From positions 1 to 7,958 of the forward strand of contig JAATFN010000223.1 of NCBI GenBank assembly GCA_015655165.1: a stretch of 7,958 nucleotides of DNA, in the 5' to 3' direction. Below are positions 1 through 5,664 of this stretch, in pieces (within the stretch, counting starts at the first letter, position 1; each line of letters begins with the position of its first letter). The notes under the pieces were generated by a model. That model saw only the letters and a program-made list of their open reading frames with translations, made no database searches and was not told the DNA's origin. A program made the position numbers and the translations under genes. The DNA is from Betaproteobacteria bacterium. Lineage in GTDB: Bacteria > Pseudomonadota > Gammaproteobacteria > Burkholderiales > Burkholderiaceae_D.

Positions 1-340
1 CTACACGCAATTCGGCGCCGGGGTAAGGAGCGGGATAAGTCTCTGGCTGAATCCATTGTGCCAAATGCTCCTTGATGTGTTTGACCGACCCCAGCAACGC
101 AAACACGTCATAGAGCAAACTTGCTTCGCGGCTGCGACTACCAAAGTCATCGGATATGGCTTGGGCAAATTTTTCACCATGATTGGACAGCAAGGCCGCC
201 AACCGGTCCAACCGATCAAAGCGCAATTCCAGACTCGGCGCAACCTCGCTAATACTAGCGCGTTTTTGCAATTGCAAAAGCCGTTGCATGTTGGCGATGG
301 TCGCCTCTTCATTTAAATCTTGCTCGATTTTTTTGTTCAT
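1..340 (-). CDS. calB: Aldehyde dehydrogenase, coniferyl aldehyde dehydrogenase type (N-terminal part, cut by window edge)
   Basis: An NAD(P)-dependent aldehyde dehydrogenase of the class that oxidises coniferyl aldehyde to ferulate in the cytoplasm. Reading the minus strand from the ATG at 340-338 gives 113 uninterrupted residues beginning MNKKIEQDLNEEATIANMQR and reaching the left edge without a stop. The stretch around residues 57-99 (KFAQAISDDFGSRSREAS, then a helix ending EHLAQWIQPE) matches the N-terminal helical region of this ALDH subfamily, which has a DFG-x-RS motif followed by a long helix and a W-x-x-P turn. Only the start of the coenzyme domain is present; the catalytic Cys and Glu lie outside the window. 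Full-length relatives are about 470-480 residues. The gene lies 123 bp downstream of the PQQ dehydrogenase on the same strand, so co-transcription is possible. A competing 103-codon frame over the same bases (1-312) has a Cys- and Trp-rich composition unlike a real protein. The ALDH fold is fairly sure; the coniferyl substrate is by family resemblance only. Confidence 0.8.
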   Translation of the reverse strand, partial: MNKKIEQDLNEEATIANMQRLLQLQKRASISEVAPSLELRFDRLDRLAALLSNHGEKFAQAISDDFGSRSREASLLYDVFALLGSVKHIKEHLAQWIQPETYPAPYPGAELRV

Positions 341-348
341 GATCATTA

Positions 349-352
349 TCCT
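349..352 (-). promoter_or_regulatory. Shine-Dalgarno AGGA that decides the aldehyde dehydrogenase start
   Basis: Two in-frame ATGs occur at 346-344 and 340-338. The AGGA at 352-349 is only 2 nt from the first but 8 nt from the second, so the second ATG is the better start. Confidence 0.55.
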
Positions 353-385
353 GTCTACATGATTAGGGGGTGTTATTAGTAGTCA

Positions 386-425
386 TCAGCCTAATTTGGC
401 TGAGGTCAAAATATTGGTCTCAGCC
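386..425. repeat. Overlapping alternative hairpins between the dehydrogenase and the aldehyde dehydrogenase
   Basis: Three related segments alternate in orientation: TCAGCC (386-391), GGCTGAG (398-404) and CTCAGCC (419-425). The middle one can pair with either the left one (6-bp stem, 6-nt loop) or the right one (7-bp stem, extendable by G-U pairs on the plus strand), so the two hairpins exclude each other. Neither is followed by a T run on the minus strand, so this is not a standard intrinsic terminator. It could be an mRNA processing or stability element, or an operator. The rest of the 341-463 gap shows nothing else convincing. Confidence 0.35.
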
Positions 426-463
426 ATCGTCAAGCACGCGCTTACAATGGATATGGGAGCTCT

Positions 464-2884
464 TCACTGCCCCACTCCATCAGGTAAAGCATAGGCGATG
501 ATGTAATCGCCACGTTCCGGCGACTGGCGTGCTCCACCTACCGAAAGCACAACATACTGTTTGCCATCCCTTGCGATGTAACTCATCGGTGTTGCCTGCC
601 CACCGACAGGCAACCTGCTTTCCCACAACAGCTTGCCAGTAGTGGTGCCAAATGCGCGCAGATAGAAGTCTTGGGTACCGGCATAAAAAGCAAGTCCCGA
701 AGCCGTGGTCATAGGGCCACTCAGCGAAGGCATTCCCAATGGTATTTTCAGCCCCGACTTGATGCCAAATGGCCCGGTGTCCTGTACCGTTCCCGCCGGC
801 ACTTCCCAGACAACCGAACGTGTAGCCAGATCGATGCCGCTGATGGTGCCATATGGTGGTTGGTTGCAAGGCACGCCCAGAGGCGACATCAGGTTACCAG
901 TCGTCACTCCGTAAGGTGTTCCGGCCTGAGGGAAATAACCTTCTCCGTGCGTCTTGGAGCTTAAACTGAAGTCCTTGGGCGCTTTGTCGCGAGGTACCAT
1001 GTAGACGTAGCGTGCCAACCTCATATCATTCACGATGAGCATGCCACGACTTTCGTCGATTGAGGCCGAACCCCAATTCATCCCGCCAAATGAGCCTGGA
1101 TAGACCAACGTACCTTTCACCGACATGGGCGTGAACTCACCCTCGTAACGCAGTTCCTTGAAGCGGATGCGACAGTATAACTGGTCAAGCGGCGTAGTAC
1201 CCCACATCTTGGCCTCAGTCAATACAGTGTTGCCGATCTGCGGCATGCCCACTGAGTACGGCTGGGTTGGTGCCATCCAATCACCTGGCAGAGGGTCAAC
1301 CGGAACAGCCCGCTCTTCCACTTCTGCGATAGGCGTACCAGTGCGTCGATCGAGCATGAATATCTGGCCGCGTTTGGTCAATTGTATCAAAGCCGGAATA
1401 CTGTTCCCCTTGCCATCAGGTACGTCATAGAGCGCAGGCTGGGAAGGAATATCGTAATCCCACAGGTCATGGTGAACTGTCTGGTAGTGCCAACGCTCTT
1501 TGCCGGTCTTGATGTCGAGGGCGACGATTGCAGACGAATAACGATCGTCGAACGGCCGGCGTTTACCACCCCAGAAATCCGGCGTGGCGTTGCCAGTTGG
1601 AAGGTAGACCAGTCCCAATTTGGCGTCATATGCCGGGGTTGACCACACATTCGGTGTACCCAGCGTATAAGTCTGGCCTGGTGGCGGCAGCTTGTCTATC
1701 CCGGGATTACCCATGTCCCAAGCCCATACGAGCTCGCCGGTACGTGCATCGAACGCACGGATGACACCGGAAGGTTCACCAATGCGCATACCGTCCCATA
1801 TCCACCCTCCGGAGATAATCAGATTTTCCATCACTGTAGGTGCGGAAGTCGGGATGTAGTAGCCAGGGTCAATCTTGCCTAAATGTGCATTGAGGTTGAC
1901 TGTGCCATCTTGGCCGAATTCTTTGCAAGGCTGGCCCGTTTTAGCATCCAGTTGCATCAACCTGCCGTCAATTGTGTTCATGACAATGCGCGCTGAACAG
2001 TGCGCATCACTCGTGTGCGCAACCTGATTAACCTGCTGTAATGCCACTGGCGAGCTCGGCTCGTAGTAAGTCAGTCCTCTGCAACGCTCCCACATAAGCG
2101 ACTTGGCCTGCGGATCGAAGCGCCAGCGCGTTTTACCGGTTACCGCATCCAGCGCATGCACGATGTTATGGGCAGAACAGGTATAGACCGTATTATCAGC
2201 GAAGATCGGTGTATTTTGATCCTCTGCCGATCCGGTAGGCAGGTCGCCATACCGAAAAGTCCAAGCCACCTTGAGTTGGCTTACATTCTCCGGGGTGATT
2301 TGCTTGAACGGCGCATAGCGGGTTCCCATTGAAGTCCGGGCATACTGCCGCCATTCGTTACCGGCCTCATCTGTTTCCGGTGAGTGCTTCCAGTCAGCGT
2401 TGGGCACGTAGGCATTTTTGATCACACCATGGGGCTCAAAGGCTGATACAAGCGTGATTACCAAGGCAAGCACCAGAGTAACTGCTCCGATGAATGGCAC
2501 ACGCTTGCCAGCGCCGCCTGTGCGATAGGCCGGAAAGAAAGGCACTAGCAACAACAGTATTGATGCCAGCACTGTCGGTACTACCAGCCTAGGAACCAGC
2601 GGCCAAAACCAGCTGTCCGATGGCCAGACTTCCCAGAAGGCCCAAATCACCGTAGCAAGAAAAATAATGCCATATAACCACGCGCCGGCCATGCGCCTCA
2701 TTGCAATCAATACGCCACTAACTACGATGAGTGCACCGGCAAGGGCGTAATAGAACGAGCCACCCAATGACACGAGCTTGATACCGGGCAAACACAGTGC
2801 CAAACCAATCAGAGCCAGTAATATACCAAAACAGAAAATCAGCAAACGGCTGATGTTAGACGGCGGGTTGTTTGCAGTTTTCAT
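464..2884 (-). CDS. Membrane-bound PQQ-dependent dehydrogenase, glucose/quinate/shikimate family (Gcd-like)
   Basis: A quinoprotein that oxidises a sugar, polyol or cyclic alcohol in the periplasm and passes electrons to ubiquinone. The 806 residues match the usual length of about 800. Five hydrophobic segments (about 13-33, 42-61, 66-86, 93-117, 129-148) form the membrane anchor. An eight-bladed propeller follows, with repeated blade motifs such as ALDAVTGKTRWRFDP (244-258), AFDARTGELVWAWD and ALDIKTGKERWHY. HHDLWDYD (471-478) holds Asp476, equivalent to catalytic Asp466 of E. coli Gcd; Lys504 in LTKRGQIF matches PQQ-contacting Lys493; LPVGGQATPMSY (758-769) is the C-terminal signature. There is no cytochrome c domain. 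Compared with E. coli from memory, the loop carrying His262 is about three residues shorter and has no His (LMWERCRG), Asn355 is Gly365, and the Asn of PGNLG is Ser598. Glucose is therefore doubtful, and a quinate-, shikimate- or other polyol-type substrate is plausible. PQQ synthesis genes are not in the window. Family assignment is very secure; substrate is not. Confidence 0.95.
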   Translation of the reverse strand: MKTANNPPSNISRLLIFCFGILLALIGLALCLPGIKLVSLGGSFYYALAGALIVVSGVLIAMRRMAGAWLYGIIFLATVIWAFWEVWPSDSWFWPLVPRLVVPTVLASILLLLVPFFPAYRTGGAGKRVPFIGAVTLVLALVITLVSAFEPHGVIKNAYVPNADWKHSPETDEAGNEWRQYARTSMGTRYAPFKQITPENVSQLKVAWTFRYGDLPTGSAEDQNTPIFADNTVYTCSAHNIVHALDAVTGKTRWRFDPQAKSLMWERCRGLTYYEPSSPVALQQVNQVAHTSDAHCSARIVMNTIDGRLMQLDAKTGQPCKEFGQDGTVNLNAHLGKIDPGYYIPTSAPTVMENLIISGGWIWDGMRIGEPSGVIRAFDARTGELVWAWDMGNPGIDKLPPPGQTYTLGTPNVWSTPAYDAKLGLVYLPTGNATPDFWGGKRRPFDDRYSSAIVALDIKTGKERWHYQTVHHDLWDYDIPSQPALYDVPDGKGNSIPALIQLTKRGQIFMLDRRTGTPIAEVEERAVPVDPLPGDWMAPTQPYSVGMPQIGNTVLTEAKMWGTTPLDQLYCRIRFKELRYEGEFTPMSVKGTLVYPGSFGGMNWGSASIDESRGMLIVNDMRLARYVYMVPRDKAPKDFSLSSKTHGEGYFPQAGTPYGVTTGNLMSPLGVPCNQPPYGTISGIDLATRSVVWEVPAGTVQDTGPFGIKSGLKIPLGMPSLSGPMTTASGLAFYAGTQDFYLRAFGTTTGKLLWESRLPVGGQATPMSYIARDGKQYVVLSVGGARQSPERGDYIIAYALPDGVGQ

Positions 2885-2891
2885 GGAGTGA

Positions 2892-2900
2892 CTCCCTTTC
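2892..2900 (-). promoter_or_regulatory. Strong ribosome binding site of the PQQ dehydrogenase
   Basis: The minus strand reads GAAAGGGAG, then 7 nt, then the ATG at 2884-2882. This is a strong Shine-Dalgarno at good spacing and fixes the start. The sequence between it and the ATG is part of a small palindrome, GGAGT-G-ACTCC (2885-2895), whose left arm (minus strand) overlaps the GGAG. Confidence 0.7.
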
Positions 2901-2950
2901 TATGCCTTTTTGTTCCCTATCTTGATGCAGGCTGCTCAAGGAAGTGAATT

Positions 2951-2990
2951 TAGATGATTTATCATGTAATTTTAAATGATACATCATCTA
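2951..2990. promoter_or_regulatory. 40-bp palindromic twin operator upstream of the PQQ dehydrogenase
   Basis: The segment is an inverted repeat about 2970/2971 in which 17 of 20 opposing positions pair. The outer arms are TAGATGAT and ATCATCTA. Within it lie two perfect smaller palindromes, ATGATTTATCAT (2954-2965) and ATGATACATCAT (2976-2987), spaced 22 bp apart, close to two helical turns, so two dimers could bind the same face. It ends 66 bp before the start codon and covers the best promoter candidate, which suggests repression or controlled activation by a dimeric regulator. The regulator family cannot be named from the site. Confidence 0.65.
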
Positions 2991-2995
2991 TTCAA
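2969..2995 (-). promoter_or_regulatory. Candidate sigma-70 promoter of the PQQ dehydrogenase
   Basis: On the minus strand, TTGAAT (2995-2990; 4 of 6 to the -35 consensus) is followed after 15 nt by TAAAAT (2974-2969; 5 of 6 to the -10). The spacer is two bases short of optimum, as in promoters that need an activator. It lies almost wholly inside the palindrome. The predicted leader is about 75-80 nt. Confidence 0.4.
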
Positions 2996-3247
2996 AAAAG
3001 TCATCATTGCCCATAATCTGCTTCGCTAGGCTAACCGTACCTCCCAGAAGACGGTATTAACACCACCACGGAATAAAGCCAATCAAGTCCTCTGGAATCA
3101 GGAAGCTGAATAATTGAAATCACACTCCTGAACAACATCCCCTGCATCTTGTCAAAACAGTGATGCTACCGAGCCTTTGGGATTACCTGCCAGTATCTGC
3201 TGATGTGATACGCCCGACCAGCTATCTGGCAGTTGTGAAATATAACA
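2991..3247. other. Intergenic stretch with no recognisable gene
   Basis: These 257 bp separate the stop of the OsmC-YcaO gene from the control region of the PQQ dehydrogenase. The longest notable minus-strand reading frame here is 38 codons (about 3154-3038, starting MQGMLFRSVISIIQLPDSRG) and lacks a Shine-Dalgarno; I do not call it. A T run on the minus strand (2999-2994) has no stem immediately before it, so no intrinsic terminator is called. A long 5' leader, a small RNA or a decayed gene cannot be excluded. Confidence 0.5.
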
Positions 3248-3258
3248 TTAACTGGCAG
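3187..3258. repeat. CTGCCAG repeat cluster at the 3' end of the OsmC-YcaO gene
   Basis: On the minus strand ACTGCCAG occurs at 3258-3251 (last codons of the gene) and again at 3233-3226, and the inverse CTGGCAG occurs at 3193-3187. The second and third copies can pair as a 7-bp stem with a 32-nt loop. This could cap the 3' end of the mRNA. No T run follows, so it is not a classical terminator. Confidence 0.3.
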
Positions 3259-5452
3259 TAGCCCAAGCATGGGCCCGTGCCTGATGCAATTTTTTGTAGC
3301 TGTCTATCAGTCGCTGATGCCTATCCAACCCTTCCAGTTTCATACTCGTTGGTGTTAACCCGTAAAAGCGCACGCTACCGTCCACTGACCCCATTACCGC
3401 GTCCATCCTGGTGTCGCCATACATCCGACGAAAGTTGACAACATAGTCGTCCAGTTCCAGCTCGTCATCGAGCAACACTTCCAGCACCACATTCAAGGCC
3501 TGGTAAAACAAGCGACGTTCGACCGTGTTGTCGTTATACTGCAAGAAGGCACCCACCTGCTCTTGGGCTGCCTCAAATTGCTGCAAGGCCAGATTGATCA
3601 ATAGCTTCAACTCCAGCACCGTTAACTGCCCCCACTCCGTATTCTCGTCAAATTCGATACCGATCAACGTGGCAATATCAGAGTACTCATCGAGCTCGTT
3701 GTTATCCAACCGATCAAGCAGTGCTGCTAGCGCAGCGTCGTCTAAGCGATGCAAATTCAACACATCTTGACGGAACAATAACGATTTGTTTGTGTTATCC
3801 CAGATCAAATCCTCTACCGGATAAATTTCCGAATAACCGGGCACCAACATCCGGCAAGCGATGGCACCGAGTTGGTCATACACGGCCATGTACACCTCTT
3901 TACCCATGTCGTCGAGAATGCCAAGCAGCGTTGCGACTTCTTCAACATTGGCATTTTCACCTTCACTGGAAAAATCCCACTCGACAAACGCGAAATTCGC
4001 TTTTGCACTGAAAAAGCGCCACGACACCACACCACTGGAATCAATAAAGTGCTCGACAAAGTTATAGGATTCCGTTACGGCGTTACTGACAAAGGTTGGC
4101 TGTGGCAAATCGTTCAGACCTTCAAAACTGCGCCCCTGCAGCAACTCCGTGAGACTTCTTTCCAATGCTACTTCAAAGCTTGGGTGCGCGCCGAACGAGG
4201 CAAAGACACCTCCTGTTTTTGGATTCATCAAGGTAACGCACATCACCGGATAGGTGCCACCCAGTGACGCGTCCTTGACCAGCACCGGAAAGCCCTGCTC
4301 TTCCAGCCCTTGAATTCCGGCCAAGATGCCAGGGTATTTTGCCAACACTTCGTGTGGGACATCAGGCAAGGCAATTTCACCTTCCAAAATTTCACGTTTG
4401 ACAGCACGCTCGAAAATTTCAGATAGACATTGTACTTGTGCTTCAGGCAGCGTATTACCGGCACTCATGCCATTACTGACATAGAGGTTTTCAATCAGGT
4501 TGGATGGAAAATACACCACTTCGCCATCCGACTGCCGCACAAACGGCAGCGAACAAATACCGCGTTCTATATTGCCGGAGTTCGTGTCAACCAGATGCGA
4601 GCCACGCAACTCACCTTCAGGATCATAAATCGGCAAGCAATATGCATCCAGAATTCCAGCTGGCAACGCTTCATCGGGACCTGGTTTGAACCAGCGCTCG
4701 TTCGGATAATGGACAAACGCTGCATTGGCAATATCGTCACCCCAAAAAGCACCGCCATAGAAATGGTTGCAATTTGTGCGCTCGATAAACTCACCCAACG
4801 CCGACGCCAATGCACTTTCTTTGGTCGCTCCCTTGCCATTGGTAAAACACATCGGCGAATGCGCATCGCGAATATGCAGTGACCACACATTGGGAACGAT
4901 ATTGCGCCACGAAGCGATCTCAATCTTCATGCCCAAGCCTGCCAACACGCCCGACATATTGGCAATGGTTTGCTCCAACGGCAAATCCTTGCCCACAATA
5001 TAACTGGCCGCGTCAGTTGCAGGCTTTAACGTCAGCAACGACTGCGCATCGGCATCCAGGTTCTCCACCTCTTCAATGATGAACTCGGGTCCGGCTTGCA
5101 CCACTTTTTTCACAGTACAACGCTCGATGGAGCGCAAAATACCACGACGGTCTACTTCCGCGATATCTGCTGGTAACTCCACCTGGATCTTGAAAATCTG
5201 TTGATAGCGGTTTTCCGGATCAACGATGTTATTCTGAGACAAGCGAATATTTTCGGTAGGAATATTGCGCGTGTTGCAGTACAACTTCACAAAATAAGCA
5301 GCACATAAAGCCGATGACGCCAAAAAATAGTCGAAGGGACCAGGCGCCGAGCCATCGCCCTTATAACGGATAGGCTGGTCGGCTATGACCGTGAAGTCAT
5401 CGAACTTGGCTTCAAGACGGAGCTTATCGAGAAAGTTGACCTTAATTTCCAT
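3248..5452 (-). CDS. ycaO: OsmC-like domain fused to full-length YcaO
   Basis: A two-domain cytoplasmic protein of 734 residues. Residues 1-140 are OsmC/Ohr-like: SALCAAYFVKLYC carries Cys50 and ERCTVKK carries Cys112, matching the two reactive cysteines of thiol peroxidases of that family. Residues 150-734 align along the whole of E. coli YcaO (586 aa), the protein that assists RimO in methylthiolating ribosomal protein S12. ATP/Mg-binding positions seen include Lys155 (VGKDLPLEQ), Glu221 and Glu224 (ALGEFIER), Asn333 (SAGNT), Glu337, Glu345, Glu348 and Arg349 (SEIFER), and Arg441 (LLQGRS). The C-terminal helical region (about 560-734) is present. The protein ends HAWATAS, without the PxPxP tail of azoline-forming YcaOs, and no precursor-peptide gene lies nearby. 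The ATG at 5452-5450 is the first possible start because an in-frame TAG lies four codons upstream; its Shine-Dalgarno is weak (AGAA). The fold assignment is very secure. How the OsmC part serves YcaO chemistry is unknown; thiol or sulfide handling or redox sensing is inference. Confidence 0.95.
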   Translation of the reverse strand: MEIKVNFLDKLRLEAKFDDFTVIADQPIRYKGDGSAPGPFDYFLASSALCAAYFVKLYCNTRNIPTENIRLSQNNIVDPENRYQQIFKIQVELPADIAEVDRRGILRSIERCTVKKVVQAGPEFIIEEVENLDADAQSLLTLKPATDAASYIVGKDLPLEQTIANMSGVLAGLGMKIEIASWRNIVPNVWSLHIRDAHSPMCFTNGKGATKESALASALGEFIERTNCNHFYGGAFWGDDIANAAFVHYPNERWFKPGPDEALPAGILDAYCLPIYDPEGELRGSHLVDTNSGNIERGICSLPFVRQSDGEVVYFPSNLIENLYVSNGMSAGNTLPEAQVQCLSEIFERAVKREILEGEIALPDVPHEVLAKYPGILAGIQGLEEQGFPVLVKDASLGGTYPVMCVTLMNPKTGGVFASFGAHPSFEVALERSLTELLQGRSFEGLNDLPQPTFVSNAVTESYNFVEHFIDSSGVVSWRFFSAKANFAFVEWDFSSEGENANVEEVATLLGILDDMGKEVYMAVYDQLGAIACRMLVPGYSEIYPVEDLIWDNTNKSLLFRQDVLNLHRLDDAALAALLDRLDNNELDEYSDIATLIGIEFDENTEWGQLTVLELKLLINLALQQFEAAQEQVGAFLQYNDNTVERRLFYQALNVVLEVLLDDELELDDYVVNFRRMYGDTRMDAVMGSVDGSVRFYGLTPTSMKLEGLDRHQRLIDSYKKLHQARAHAWATAS

Positions 5453-5530
5453 GAGACAATTCTAAAAATGGTGTTCAAAATGATGGTGCCGCGATTATCC
5501 GTTGCCACGACAGTGCCGTACAATGCACGA

Positions 5531-5549
5531 TGTGTTTTTAACAAACACA
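5531..5549. promoter_or_regulatory. Inverted repeat TGTGTTT-N5-AAACACA, candidate operator
   Basis: TGTGTTT (5531-5537) and AAACACA (5543-5549) form a perfect 7-bp inverted repeat around TTAAC. It overlaps the -35 box of the plus-strand promoter candidate and sits just downstream of the minus-strand one, so a bound protein could affect both genes. It could also form a hairpin in the OsmC-YcaO mRNA leader. Confidence 0.45.
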
Positions 5550-5565
5550 GACCAATATGGATAAT
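5538..5565 (+). promoter_or_regulatory. Candidate promoter of the SNF2 gene
   Basis: TTAACA (5538-5543; 5 of 6 to the -35 consensus), 16 nt, then GATAAT (5560-5565; 5 of 6 to the -10). Initiation near 5572 would give a leader of about 93 nt. Confidence 0.45.
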
Positions 5566-5567
5566 TT

Positions 5568-5595
5568 AATCTACGGACGCCATTGTACAGGTCAA
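5568..5595 (-). promoter_or_regulatory. Candidate promoter of the OsmC-YcaO gene
   Basis: On the minus strand TTGACC (5595-5590; 5 of 6), 16 nt, then TAGATT (5573-5568; 4 of 6). It abuts the plus-strand -10 box, so the two promoters are back to back. The predicted leader is about 110 nt. Confidence 0.35.
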
Positions 5596-5664
5596 TGACG
5601 ATCACGCACTATTCACGCATCCCGGTCCCCAGGACGATGCATCAGGCACACATCAAGAAACCGC

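Larger units (their letters stand above)
5518..5588. repeat. Inverted repeat GTACAATG / CATTGTAC flanking the divergent promoters
   Basis: GTACAATG (5518-5525) and its exact reverse complement CATTGTAC (5581-5588) are 55 bp apart, bracketing the inner inverted repeat and the plus-strand promoter candidate; the right copy lies in the spacer of the minus-strand one. An 8-bp match at this distance can occur by chance. Confidence 0.25.

Noticed and set aside
1..312. Minus-strand 103-codon frame starting MKRRPSPTCN
   Set aside because: It overlaps the aldehyde dehydrogenase in another frame; its Cys/Trp-rich composition is typical of a shadow, while the other frame gives a clear ALDH N-terminus.
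480..869. 129-codon minus-strand frame inside the PQQ dehydrogenase
   Set aside because: It lies wholly within the conserved C-terminal blades of the dehydrogenase in a shifted frame and resembles no family.
2994..3010. Intrinsic terminator ending in the minus-strand T run
   Set aside because: The bases just before the T run (GGGCAATGATGAC) do not form a stem.
3038..3154. 38-codon minus-strand frame (MQGMLFRSV...) in the gap
   Set aside because: It has no Shine-Dalgarno and is short enough to arise by chance; there is no second line of support.
4430..4882. 150-codon plus-strand frame opposite the YcaO domain
   Set aside because: It is antisense to highly conserved YcaO sequence, and I see no recognisable motif in it.
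3248..5452. YcaO as part of a ribosomal peptide (azole/thiopeptide) cluster
   Set aside because: The protein is the E. coli-like YcaO type, lacks the C-terminal PxPxP tail, and has no precursor peptide, partner E1-like protein or dehydrogenase of that pathway nearby.
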